The notes beneath the pieces are model-generated. The model saw only the letters and a program-made list of their open reading frames with translations, did no database searches and was not told the DNA's origin. Positions 1 to 8,811 of a stretch of DNA of 64,000 bases are shown here, in pieces (position 1 is the stretch's first letter; every line of letters begins with the position of its first letter). Source of the DNA: Pseudoalteromonas sp. A601 (GTDB taxonomy: Bacteria; Pseudomonadota; Gammaproteobacteria; Enterobacterales; Alteromonadaceae); the NCBI RefSeq assembly GCF_002165575.1, contig NZ_MXQF01000007.1:124001-188000 (forward strand). Direction: 5' to 3'. Made by a program: the position numbers and the translations under genes.

Positions 1-1071
1 GTGAGTGCTCGTACTTCTGCCAGTACTGCCCATCAAGCCAATGACATCATTTTTAGTAACTGACTGTCCTTTTTTAACTTTAATTTTATTAAGGTGGCCA
101 AAGCGTGTTACAAAACCATTTTTATGCTCAAGCTCAATAAAGTTACCATAGCCGCCATTGCGTCCGGCTCGTAGTACGGTGCCATCGGCAGGGGCAAAAA
201 TTTCAGTCTTATGCCACCCAGCTAAATCAACACCTTTATGAAAAGCACGACGACCATTCATTGGATCTTTACGTAAACCATAGCTGCTCGAAATATAATA
301 GTCAGCAGCGGGTAGCGACTGTGGAAGTTCGCTGAGTAAACTCTCAAGGTTATTTAAGGATAATAGTTTATCGGCAGTGGTTAAAAATTCGCTGGGGATC
401 CTTGATTCATCAAATAAATTTAAAGGACCACCTTGGGCCGAATCATTAACTGGATAATTTAATTGATTAGCAAACGCTGTATCAAGGCCTGCACCTTTGA
501 GCATTGTTAAAATGTTTTTTTGGCGCTGATCAATATGAGTTTCTAGCTTATTAAAGCTTTGCTTATATTGTGTACTGAGTGCAGCTAAGCGTTGCTCAAG
601 CGAACTGCTTTGCTGTAGTGGTATATGACTTCCTTTGCTTTCATCTATTAACGGCTCATGTAAGTCGCTTTGCTGTTGTTTTTCTTCAATTTCAAGTGTC
701 GTACTATCTTCAGCTTTACTTAGAGAGTCAGGTAGTGATTCAATCATGCTTTGTAGTAGTGCATGTTTTTGTTCGAGTGTGGCTAATTGTTCTAACTGTT
801 GTTCATGCAGACGCTGTTGCGCTTGTTGCTGCTGTTGCCATTTTTGTTGTTTTGTTATTTGGCTTTGCTCAATATCAGAAATTATATTGGTTTGGCTATA
901 AACCTGCAAAGTAGAAACTGTTAACCAAGTTATTGCTGTTAAAATACAAAACATGGCAAAAACTTGCAGCCAAGGGGTTAAGATCACATGCTTCACTTCA
1001 CCATTTTGACGGATCAAAAGCTGTCTAACTGGGAATAATTTGTGATAAAAAGACTTAATAAATACTGACAT
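1..1071 (-). CDS. M23-family murein DD-endopeptidase-like protein (C-terminus cut by window edge)
   Basis: The minus-strand frame is open from an ATG at 1071 to the window edge (357 codons). It has a cytoplasmic N-terminus of about 30 residues, one membrane segment (about residues 31-50), a very Gln-rich coiled coil (about 70-125), a second helical stretch, then a LytM/M23 domain from about residue 255. The domain shows SSSYGLRKDP, the zinc-ligand motif HKGVD, GGYGNFIELEH and FGHL. The final residue in the window is the His that should begin the HxH zinc motif. The family cleaves peptidoglycan cross-bridges in the periplasm or acts as an EnvC/NlpD-like regulator of amidases. All catalytic motifs visible are intact, so it is probably an active peptidase anchored in the inner membrane. 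The Shine-Dalgarno sequence is weak, but no other start keeps the membrane segment. The exact subfamily is not assigned. Confidence 0.9.
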   Translation of the reverse strand, partial: MSVFIKSFYHKLFPVRQLLIRQNGEVKHVILTPWLQVFAMFCILTAITWLTVSTLQVYSQTNIISDIEQSQITKQQKWQQQQQAQQRLHEQQLEQLATLEQKHALLQSMIESLPDSLSKAEDSTTLEIEEKQQQSDLHEPLIDESKGSHIPLQQSSSLEQRLAALSTQYKQSFNKLETHIDQRQKNILTMLKGAGLDTAFANQLNYPVNDSAQGGPLNLFDESRIPSEFLTTADKLLSLNNLESLLSELPQSLPAADYYISSSYGLRKDPMNGRRAFHKGVDLAGWHKTEIFAPADGTVLRAGRNGGYGNFIELEHKNGFVTRFGHLNKIKVKKGQSVTKNDVIGLMGSTGRSTSTH

Positions 1072-1159
1072 GGCTTATAAATACTGGCTATTAACCAGAT
1101 TAAGATAGCAATTTGATATAAAAAAGCCAGAAAAAAATTGTAACCTTTACAATTTAGTG

Positions 1160-1192
1160 TGTAAAAAGCGCCCAACTGGGCGCTTTCATTTT
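1160..1192 (-). terminator. Rho-independent terminator of fahA (works on either strand)
   Basis: A 9-bp stem (AAAGCGCCC at 1165-1173 pairing with 1178-1186) with a 4-nt loop is flanked by A-rich and T-rich runs. On the minus strand it lies just after the fahA stop, and T residues follow the stem. It also isolates the M23 gene from fahA. Confidence 0.8.
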
Positions 1193-1224
1193 TTAACATG
1201 TAGTTAAAAAGTTAGGTGGTTTAA

Positions 1225-2538
1225 TCACTTAGCAGGTAGAACTGTGCCTTCAACAGAGCCAAAGCCAATTCGAGCAAACCCGTCTTTTTCACACCAGCCA
1301 CGCATAATAACATTATCGCCATCTTCTAAAAAGCTACGTTGCTCTCCATTGCTTAGCGTGATCTTCTCTTTGCCACCACGCGATAGCTCAAGTAAAGAGC
1401 CCGCTTCTTCATGCGTTGGGCCTGATTGAGTACCTGAGCCTAACATGTCACCTGGCATAAAGTTACAACCATTGACGGTGTGGTGAGTAACCATTTGCGC
1501 TACCGTCCAGTATGAATGCTTAAAGCTTGATTTAGACACTTGCGCTGGTGCATGGCCTTCGTCACGCATTTTCTGCGTTTCAATCTGTACATCCATTTTA
1601 ATATCAAAAGCACCGTGCTCACGGTTATGAGCTGACTCTAAATAATCTAATGGTTGTGGATCATTTTCATCACGGGTCCATGATGTTTTGTAAGGTGCTA
1701 ATGCTTCAGTGGTGACAATCCACGGTGATACTGTTGAAGCAAAGTTTTTCGCAAGAAATGGCCCTAACGGTTGGTATTCCCATGCTTGTAAATCACGTGC
1801 TGACCAGTCATTGAATACACAGAAACCAAATACGTGATTTTCTGCATTTTCAATAGCAATGGCATCCCCTAACTCGTTACCTTTACCTAAGTAAATACCA
1901 AGCTCTAATTCATAATCTAAGCGTTTACATGGGCCAAGCGATGGAACATCGGCATCTGGCGCTTTAGTTTGTCCGTTAGGGCGATGGAACGTTTGTCCTG
2001 ATACATCAATTGATGATGAACGGCCGTGGTAACCAATTGGCACCCACTTGTAGTTAGGCAGTAATGGGTTATCAGGGCGGAATAAACTGCCTACGGCTGT
2101 TGCATGATAAATTGAGGTATAAAAGTCAGTGTAATCACCGATGCGACATGGCAAGGCAAATTCAATGTCAGCTTGAGCGATTAATGCATCAGTTAGTTGT
2201 GTTTGCTCAGCTGCACCTTCACGTAGTGCTTTAGATAAAGCTAAACGCAATGCTGACCAGTATTGTTGGCCAAGGCCCATAAATTCGTTCAAGGTTGCTT
2301 GGCTTGCAGCAGCAGCCGCTGTTTGGGCATCACCAGAAAAAATAGCGATCTCGTTTACTTTTGCAAGGTCAATTACTTGGTCGCCAATAGCAACCGCACC
2401 GCGAAAAGCTTCGTTAGAGTGCTTACGACGAACTTCAGCAAAAGGTAAGTTTTGAATTGGGAAGTCACAATTTTCGGCGTTGGCGGATTCAACCCAGCTA
2501 GTTAAATTAATATCATGGGTTTCGTTAATGAGGCTCAT
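1225..2538 (-). CDS. fahA: Fumarylacetoacetase
   Basis: This 437-residue protein hydrolyses fumarylacetoacetate to fumarate and acetoacetate, the last step of tyrosine and phenylalanine catabolism. Length and sequence match the family. It has an N-terminal domain followed by the FAA-hydrolase core with DYTDFYTSIYHA (metal Asp), LELGIYLG (metal Glu pair), FNDWSARDLQAWEYQPLGPF, and LGSGTQSGPT near the C-terminus. The ATG at 2538 is preceded by AAGGA. It lies downstream of hppD in the same direction, but a terminator hairpin sits between them, so it probably has its own promoter. Homogentisate dioxygenase and maleylacetoacetate isomerase are not in the window. Confidence 0.97.
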   Translation of the reverse strand: MSLINETHDINLTSWVESANAENCDFPIQNLPFAEVRRKHSNEAFRGAVAIGDQVIDLAKVNEIAIFSGDAQTAAAAASQATLNEFMGLGQQYWSALRLALSKALREGAAEQTQLTDALIAQADIEFALPCRIGDYTDFYTSIYHATAVGSLFRPDNPLLPNYKWVPIGYHGRSSSIDVSGQTFHRPNGQTKAPDADVPSLGPCKRLDYELELGIYLGKGNELGDAIAIENAENHVFGFCVFNDWSARDLQAWEYQPLGPFLAKNFASTVSPWIVTTEALAPYKTSWTRDENDPQPLDYLESAHNREHGAFDIKMDVQIETQKMRDEGHAPAQVSKSSFKHSYWTVAQMVTHHTVNGCNFMPGDMLGSGTQSGPTHEEAGSLLELSRGGKEKITLSNGEQRSFLEDGDNVIMRGWCEKDGFARIGFGSVEGTVLPAK

Positions 2539-2607
2539 ATTCTTTCCTTATGGTTTGCGCTGATTGAATACACTAGTATATGGAGGCAATCAGCACAAAT
2601 TTAAACG

Positions 2608-2640
2608 ACAAAAAGCAGCGAGTTCGCTGCTTTTTAATTT
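2608..2640 (-). terminator. Bidirectional-type terminator between hppD and fahA
   Basis: An 11-bp stem (AAAAGCAGCGA at 2611-2621 with its complement ending at 2634) has a very short loop and a T-rich exit on both strands. It follows the hppD stop by about 20 bp. Confidence 0.8.
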
Positions 2641-2653
2641 TATATTCTAAAGC

Positions 2654-3700
2654 TTAAAGGACGCCGCGACGCTCTTGGTCACGCTCAATCGATTCAAACA
2701 GTGCTTGGAAGTTACCTTCACCAAAACCACCGTCATCAACACGTTGGATCATTTCGATAAAGATTGGGCCAAATAAGTTTTTAGAGAAAATCTGTAATAG
2801 GTAGCAGTTTTCGCTTTGGCTATCGACTAATATTTGGTGCTCACGGATTTTTTCTTTGTCTTCTGCAACCCAAGGTACACGGTCAAAAATAGTGTCGTAA
2901 TACTCAGGAATAATATCAAGCGTGGCAATCGTTGACTTATCTAGCTTATCGAGCGAGCTTACTAAGTCATCTGTTAAGAATGCTAGATGCTGAACACCTG
3001 GACCATTATACTCACCTAGGTATTCATCAATTTGGTTATTATCGTTGCCTTTACCTTCGTTAATTGGAATAGAGAAGGTACCGCACGGTGATTTAAGTGC
3101 ATACGAAAGTAGCGCAGTTTTTTGACCTTTAATGTCAAAGTAACGCACTTCGGTAAAACCAAACACGTCTTTATAGAAGTTAGCCCATGTTTCCATCGTG
3201 CCTTTATAAACGTTGTTTGTTAAGTGGTCGATGCGCAAGAAGCCTTTGTCAGCAACAATATTTTGTTCGCTTAAATCTTCAAAATCATTTTCGTAGATAG
3301 AACCATTATCACCAAATTGTTCAATGAAATAGATTAAGCTGTCGCCAATACCGTAAATTGCTGGGTATGGTAGGTCTTTATGGGTTGAGTCAGTCGCTGG
3401 TTTTGCCCCACGTTCTACAGCTGTTTCGAATGCTTTTTGTGCATTCTCAACACGCCAACCCATCGAACAAATAGCAGGGCCATGGCTTTTTGCAAATTCA
3501 GCAGAAAAACCGCCGCGCTCGTTATTCAGTAAAAAGTGAATATCGTTTTGATTATAGTAAACGATATCTTTACCTTTAAATGTTTTTAATTTAGAAAAAC
3601 CAAAATCGGTAAATACTTTGTCCATGTAGTCAGCGTCTGGCGTTGCGTACTCAGTAAATTCGATACCAACTAAACCTAAAGGGTTTTTTACTTCACTCAT
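2654..3700 (-). CDS. hppD: 4-hydroxyphenylpyruvate dioxygenase
   Basis: This 348-residue non-haem iron(II) dioxygenase converts 4-hydroxyphenylpyruvate to homogentisate in tyrosine degradation. The two vicinal-oxygen-chelate halves are visible. The iron ligands are His in RIDHLTNNV, His in GVQHLAFL and Glu in IFIEMIQR near the C-terminus. The start at 3700 (MSEVKNPLG) is chosen over the longer frame at 3727 because GGGAG lies at proper spacing before it and the first nine extra residues are not family-like. The product homogentisate needs hmgA, which is not adjacent here. It is transcribed toward fahA but separated from it by a terminator. Confidence 0.97.
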   Translation of the reverse strand: MSEVKNPLGLVGIEFTEYATPDADYMDKVFTDFGFSKLKTFKGKDIVYYNQNDIHFLLNNERGGFSAEFAKSHGPAICSMGWRVENAQKAFETAVERGAKPATDSTHKDLPYPAIYGIGDSLIYFIEQFGDNGSIYENDFEDLSEQNIVADKGFLRIDHLTNNVYKGTMETWANFYKDVFGFTEVRYFDIKGQKTALLSYALKSPCGTFSIPINEGKGNDNNQIDEYLGEYNGPGVQHLAFLTDDLVSSLDKLDKSTIATLDIIPEYYDTIFDRVPWVAEDKEKIREHQILVDSQSENCYLLQIFSKNLFGPIFIEMIQRVDDGGFGEGNFQALFESIERDQERRGVL

Positions 3701-4013
3701 TTTAATTCTCCCGCAATATTTAAGCACTGCGTTTTGTTGTATTTAATAGCGCAGATGATTAACCATAAATTGCATGAGGGGAAGAGGGGGCAATTATTTA
3801 GCTCAGAGGAGGTTTGTAAATTAAATGGGACGGTGAGTCAAAACTGAATTGCAGGTTCTAGAATACCGTTATATAAGCTTGAGATTTTTCACTTTAAAAA
3901 TAATGCTAATGTATTTTTTAATATTGATTTATATAGTATTTATGAGACTTTCAGTGAAGTCGCAGGGTAAATAATAGGAGCGTTTCTCTCTATATCTCAC
4001 CCTGCGATTGTAA
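3701..4013. other. Intergenic region, no gene recognised
   Basis: This AT-rich spacer holds the hppD upstream region and the tail of the phosphoesterase gene. The only structure seen is an 8-bp inverted repeat (CGCAGGGT at 3961-3968 with ACCCTGCG at 3999-4006) just downstream of the phosphoesterase stop. It could be a weak terminator but lacks a T tract. I looked for a TyrR-type TGTAAA-N6-TTTACA operator before hppD and did not find one. Confidence 0.5.
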
Positions 4014-6749
4014 TTATTTGTTTACGTTTTTAGCGCGATTGTTAAAAAACTTGCTACGTTGTTCAAGCCAGAGGTTAGGCATGATGGTGGGGGCGTTTTG
4101 ATAATGGCGTTCTACAGTTTGATTTAGTTCACGAGTGCTCGGTATAAATTGCAGTTGTTGCTGCGCACCACCCATTGCCTTTATTTCATCTCGAGTCATA
4201 CTTCGCCCAGCGTATAACAGCGCATTTAAATAACCGGGTTCTGTTTCATAATCATCGTCAGTTAAAAGCAGTACTGCTTTATTCAGTGCCCAGCGACTGT
4301 TTATTTCACCTTCAGTTTTCACTCCTGCTAACTCACCATCTACATACACCTCAAAGACACCATTGCTTGGTGCGGTATAAAAGACAAATGCGATGCGATG
4401 CCAAGTATCAGGTTGAGTTGCACCAAAATACCCACTCTTACTTGTAGACTTGCCCAAACCGCCCTCAGGATTAATAAAAATATCAGCATCGTCTTCGGGA
4501 GTATTTTCTATGTTTGTTTGCATCAGTGCCCGGTAGATATCCTTAGCGGCAAATGGCCAATATATATCCATGACTATTGTGTAATCTGATACTAATCCTT
4601 GCTCTGCAAAATCGCCATTAGCTGGAGTATTTAAATTAATAATTAAGCCTTCATTTGGTGCATGATCGCTAAAAGCCATAACGCCAGATGGGCCATCAAT
4701 TAAATCATCTATTTCTAGAGAGGTGGTAGTATCGAATGTACTTTCTCTTGGCCCCCAATTTGTAGTATTTGGATCATAGTAGTTTAGTGTTGACGGTCCA
4801 TAGTCTGCTTTGAATGGATTACTTGCGTCGTTAAAGTTCCAAACAGTTATATTATCAATACTTTGGCACGCATTTAGAGGTTTATCTGTATCTATATGTA
4901 AACACTGACTGGTGCGATAGCGGGCATATTTATCAAGTAGTTCCCAGGTTTCAGCTAATAAAGCAGGGTCAGTGAAACCTATATCGTTAAAGAATAGTTC
5001 ACCATTAAATGCGGGCCCTTTTTGTAAAGCTAAAGTGTAATTACTGTCATCATTAATAGACTCAGGAAGAAGCGATACCCAGTCAGGTTGACTAGAAACA
5101 ATGTCTTTTAATTGCGATCCTGACACTGTTACCTGATAGATAGCGCTAAAACCTGGCGTGTTAGAAGGCTGTCTTTCGACTTTAAAGGCATTATGAAAAT
5201 CTTCTTGTGTTAGTGTGCCCGGTGTCCAGCGAGTTTGTACTTGAGCGGAGTCAAACAATACAGCATCGACTTGATACTGATGCTGTGCGCTTAGCGCGGT
5301 AATTTCCATGACTTGTTCTGCTGTAGGGTAGTTTTCTGAAATTGCTATTTCAGTATTTGCATCTGGTGCATATTTACCCATTATTGAATCTATTTCACTC
5401 TGCAGCTGTTCATCAGTCGTTGAGATGGTAGATGTTGCTATAGTTTCGTAATCAATATTCGTAAGCTCTTTCGTATTTGAATCGAAAGTAAGTGTTAAAT
5501 CCGTCAGCCCTTGGGCAAAGAAGTTAGGTTGTATAACAATACTGCCATTTTCTAATAGTTGATAATTTTCGCCACCATGGGTATGTCCGCCAAGTACTAA
5601 ATCTATTCCCGGAACATTTTGTGCTATACGGGTATCAGTGCCTTCACCTAGGTGGCTTAGCATCACCATGAAGTCTACATCTTGGCTATATTTACCGACT
5701 ATTTCTTCAGCTATTTCTTGCCATTCCCAGTTCATTTTAAAGTTCGCGATGAAGTCTGGGATCGGTGCGGTTTCTATTGGTTGATCTAATTCATTCCAAG
5801 GCACAGATGTCATGCCAAAAAAGCCTACTTTTAGGCAGCCGACTTGTACGATAGAAAACTCCACCCCATCAAAGGTTTGTTCACTATTTCCAGCGTAACG
5901 GGTATTACTTGCTAGTACAATTGCATGATCATCATTGGCATACTCTAATAACTGTTGCGGTCCCCAGGCATAGTCATGATTGCCCACAACACGTACATCA
6001 AATTTCATTGCTTTTATAGCTTCAACAGTTGCTACGCCTAATGAGGTTTGTTCAGCGACCGTGCCTTTTTCATAATCATCACCGCCATTGGTAAATAAGG
6101 TATATGGCTGCTCAGTTAATGCGTTGTTATAGTAACTTTTAATACGGCTAAAATACTGCTCTTTAAAGCCAAAACGGGCGTGCAAGTCAGCAACGTGGAT
6201 AAAACGCAGAGTTTGCTCTGTTTGGTTATCTGTACAGGTAGGGCCTATATTTTTTGTTATTGTAGGAATTGTTCTTGCCTGAACGGCAAAAGTACCAAAG
6301 CTAGTCATTAATGCACTAACACTGTTTGAGCTACTGGTTATAGTTGTTAAAGGCTGCCAGAGACCATCGACCAATTGCACGATAGTCAACATTTGCTGTG
6401 GTTCAGTACTTGTAACATCAATTTTTATGGTAATAGACTTTTTGAATTCTAAGTTTTGGGGTCTAAATGTATAAAGAGGAGAAACAATATCGAGTTCTTT
6501 ATTAGAGGTATCTAACTCGGCTTTACTAAAAATAAAGCTTGTGTCAACTGTAACTGAATTAGCGGGGGCGCTTAGCTGAACTAAATTGTTATCAAAACTT
6601 TTAACTAACCCATTATTTGCTGAAATCACTAAGCCTGTTTCTTCAACTTCAAAGTTAGTGTCTTTGTTCGTATCGTCACCGCCACAACCGTTTAGTAAAA
6701 CTAAAGTAGCTATAAAAATAGGGAGTTTAATTAATGAAGAGAAAGACAT
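4014..6749 (-). CDS. Lipoprotein 5'-nucleotidase-like metallophosphoesterase with C-terminal LamG-like domain
   Basis: This 911-residue protein begins with a lipoprotein signal peptide (lipobox LLNGC, Cys at residue 22). After a beta-rich region to about residue 160 comes a calcineurin-type phosphoesterase domain with IHVADLHARFG, NGGDD, VGNHDYAWG, MLSHLGEGTD and LGGHTHGG, all expected dimetal motifs. A 5'-nucleotidase C-terminal substrate domain follows (about 460-600, including NAFKVERQPSNTPG). The last 300 residues look like a concanavalin/laminin-G jelly roll (ADTWHRIAFVFYT, VYVDGELAG, LLYAGRSMTRDEI). The family hydrolyses nucleotides or 2',3'-cyclic nucleotides outside the cytoplasm to scavenge phosphate and nucleosides. 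The LamG part is unusual and suggests binding to a glycan or polymer. It is flanked by unrelated genes, so no operon partner identifies the substrate. Confidence 0.85.
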   Translation of the reverse strand: MSFSSLIKLPIFIATLVLLNGCGGDDTNKDTNFEVEETGLVISANNGLVKSFDNNLVQLSAPANSVTVDTSFIFSKAELDTSNKELDIVSPLYTFRPQNLEFKKSITIKIDVTSTEPQQMLTIVQLVDGLWQPLTTITSSSNSVSALMTSFGTFAVQARTIPTITKNIGPTCTDNQTEQTLRFIHVADLHARFGFKEQYFSRIKSYYNNALTEQPYTLFTNGGDDYEKGTVAEQTSLGVATVEAIKAMKFDVRVVGNHDYAWGPQQLLEYANDDHAIVLASNTRYAGNSEQTFDGVEFSIVQVGCLKVGFFGMTSVPWNELDQPIETAPIPDFIANFKMNWEWQEIAEEIVGKYSQDVDFMVMLSHLGEGTDTRIAQNVPGIDLVLGGHTHGGENYQLLENGSIVIQPNFFAQGLTDLTLTFDSNTKELTNIDYETIATSTISTTDEQLQSEIDSIMGKYAPDANTEIAISENYPTAEQVMEITALSAQHQYQVDAVLFDSAQVQTRWTPGTLTQEDFHNAFKVERQPSNTPGFSAIYQVTVSGSQLKDIVSSQPDWVSLLPESINDDSNYTLALQKGPAFNGELFFNDIGFTDPALLAETWELLDKYARYRTSQCLHIDTDKPLNACQSIDNITVWNFNDASNPFKADYGPSTLNYYDPNTTNWGPRESTFDTTTSLEIDDLIDGPSGVMAFSDHAPNEGLIINLNTPANGDFAEQGLVSDYTIVMDIYWPFAAKDIYRALMQTNIENTPEDDADIFINPEGGLGKSTSKSGYFGATQPDTWHRIAFVFYTAPSNGVFEVYVDGELAGVKTEGEINSRWALNKAVLLLTDDDYETEPGYLNALLYAGRSMTRDEIKAMGGAQQQLQFIPSTRELNQTVERHYQNAPTIMPNLWLEQRSKFFNNRAKNVNK

Positions 6750-6949
6750 ATACCTGTGCTACCAATTAATTGAATAGCTTAATTATATCAGTTATAGAAA
6801 CAAGCTTGTAGGAAAATCAATCATCAACGATTCGAAATACACTAAATTAGTTTGTTGATTAATACTCCATAATGCTTAATTGCTTCTATTAAACATTATT
6901 TTTAGTGACTAAAAATGAGTAAATTTAAATTGCGATGGGTTTGAAAGTA

Positions 6950-6980
6950 ATAAGGCAAGATATTGCTATCTTGCCTTTTA
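6950..6980 (-). terminator. Hairpin terminator downstream of the peptide transporter
   Basis: A perfect 11-bp stem (AAGGCAAGATA at 6952-6962 with 6967-6977) and a TTGC loop lie about 40 bp after the transporter stop. The minus-strand T tail is short. Confidence 0.65.
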
Positions 6981-7018
6981 GGAAAAGTACATTGCTGTTA
7001 ATGCATCAAGTTTATGAA

Positions 7019-8515
7019 CTACTGAGCACCTGTCTCAGATAAACCTTGCTTTTCCCATATTTTGGCTTTAAAGCTCATCAGTACTAATACAATACCTACA
7101 CCTATACTAAATAATGCGATTTGTAGATATAGGTAAGGAATTTCTTCCATATTATTAGGATCAAAACCACCAGCAAGTATACCCGCAATAATGTTACCAA
7201 TAGAGTAAGTAAGTACGAATATCCCCATCATTTGACCAGAGAAGCGTTGTGGAGATAAACGGCTAACAGCACTTAATGCTACAGGGCTTAAACAAAGTTC
7301 ACCCACTGTATGTAAGAAGTAGGTTGTTACTAACCAATAAGGCGCAACCTTTAAGCCTTCAGCGGCGTAATGAGCTGCCATAAACATAACTAAAAAACCA
7401 CTCGCCATAATGATAAGACCAAATGCACATTTGACACTGTATGACGGTGAAATCATTTTTTTAGATAGGTTAATCCAAAGGGCAGCAAAAAATGGAGATA
7501 ATACAATAATAAAGATAGCATTTAATGACTGAAACCAAGCGGTAGGTATTTCAAAGCTACCTACAAGACGATCGGTGTAGTCACGAGCAAATAAATTCAG
7601 TGAAGAGCCCGCTTGTTCAAAACCAGACCAGAAACACGCTGAAGCAACACACACTAAAAATAAGGCCCACATGCGGCGCTTCTCAGCTTCGGTTAACTTG
7701 CCTTTAAAATAGATAATGCCAAAGTATGCGAAGAAAATTAGTGAAAACACGATCGCTACATAACCGGCAATAATCACAGGGTCAATAACTAAATGACCTG
7801 TCATTGTTGCAGTCATTACTGATGCTACAATAATAACAAACGCTGCAATTGCAAACCAAGTGCGAGTGATACCGCGAGGGCTTAATGGATTAGCTGGAGC
7901 TGAACTATGACTAGGTAAGTGCTTAGTGGTTAAATGATATTGAATTAGACCAATACCCATACCAACAGCTGCTGCACCAAATGCCCAGTGCCAACCGACA
8001 TTTTCCATAAAGTAACCACAAACGTAGTAACCAATAATTGAACCTAAGTTGATACCCATGTAGTAGATGGCATATCCACTATCACGGCGCTCATCTTCAC
8101 TCGAATAAAGTTGACCAACCATCGCGCTGATATTTGGCTTTAATAAACCAGTACCCGAGGCGACGAAAACTAAACCGATAAAAAACGAATACTCATGCGG
8201 TACAGCCAAAATAATATGACCAATCATGATGATGATACCACCGTACCAGACCGCTTTTTGGCCACCAAATAAACGGTCAGCGAGCCAACCACCTGGTAAG
8301 CCTAAAAAGTAAACCGCACCTGTGTATAAACCATAGATAGCCGCTGCTGAGGCGACAGTGAAACCAAGACCTTCTTGTTGCAAACTAGCAGTCATGAAGA
8401 GTACTAGTAAGGCACGCATGCCATAATAGCTCATTCGCTCCCACATCTCAGTGAAGAACAGTGTTGAAAGTCCTTTTGGGTGGCCGAAAAACCCCCCAGT
8501 TGAAGATGAACTCAT
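7019..8515 (-). CDS. Proton-dependent di/tripeptide transporter (POT/PTR2 family)
   Basis: This 498-residue inner-membrane symporter imports di- and tripeptides with protons. The N-terminal helix carries the family ExxER motif (FTEMWERMSYYGMRAL). The PTR2 signature follows (YFLGLPGGWLADRLFGGQKAVWYGG), then GYAIYYMGINLGSIIGYYVCG and, in the second half, TYFLHTVGELCLSPVALSAVSRLSPQR-type sequence. About 14 hydrophobic segments are visible, as expected for bacterial POTs. Length is normal. The gene stands alone, with its own terminator after it. E. coli DtpA/DtpB are the nearest named relatives I can think of, but the exact substrate range cannot be read from sequence. Confidence 0.93.
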   Translation of the reverse strand: MSSSSTGGFFGHPKGLSTLFFTEMWERMSYYGMRALLVLFMTASLQQEGLGFTVASAAAIYGLYTGAVYFLGLPGGWLADRLFGGQKAVWYGGIIIMIGHIILAVPHEYSFFIGLVFVASGTGLLKPNISAMVGQLYSSEDERRDSGYAIYYMGINLGSIIGYYVCGYFMENVGWHWAFGAAAVGMGIGLIQYHLTTKHLPSHSSAPANPLSPRGITRTWFAIAAFVIIVASVMTATMTGHLVIDPVIIAGYVAIVFSLIFFAYFGIIYFKGKLTEAEKRRMWALFLVCVASACFWSGFEQAGSSLNLFARDYTDRLVGSFEIPTAWFQSLNAIFIIVLSPFFAALWINLSKKMISPSYSVKCAFGLIIMASGFLVMFMAAHYAAEGLKVAPYWLVTTYFLHTVGELCLSPVALSAVSRLSPQRFSGQMMGIFVLTYSIGNIIAGILAGGFDPNNMEEIPYLYLQIALFSIGVGIVLVLMSFKAKIWEKQGLSETGAQ

Positions 8516-8762
8516 ATTTACTTCCTAACTTATATTATTATTGCGGCCTTATATTTTTGCTTTTATTGCTCGTGTAAGTAATACACTAACTGAACGGGCG
8601 GCCATGAATGTTTTTTAATGCAGCTAAGGTAATGGTTTGCTTACTAAGATGTTACTTAGTGGAAAGAGTCACACCCTTATCCTAGCTACAATTGCGGCTA
8701 AGTATACATAGACCTTATGGTTAGGGGAAGTGCTTGCGACAGTTGGTATAAATAGTGGGTAT

Positions 8763-8807
8763 TGCCAAACAATCTCATTTTGAGAGTCTTATTGAGATTG
8801 TTTGGCA
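8763..8807 (-). terminator. Long inverted repeat after bcsC, probable operon-end hairpin
   Basis: A 15-bp perfect inverted repeat (arms 8763-8777 and 8793-8807, 15-nt loop) lies five bases beyond the bcsC stop codon. There is no clear T tract, so it may protect the mRNA 3' end rather than terminate intrinsically. Confidence 0.55.
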
Positions 8808-8811
8808 TATT

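Noticed and set aside
579..914. Plus-strand ORFs of 88-111 residues rich in Cys, Val and Phe
   Set aside because: They are antisense shadows of the Gln-rich coiled coil of the M23 peptidase gene (CAA/CAG read backwards as TTG/CTG).
3701..3850. Search for a TyrR box (TGTAAA-N6-TTTACA) before hppD and fahA
   Set aside because: No convincing palindrome was found. A lone TGTAAA near 3815 has no matching half.
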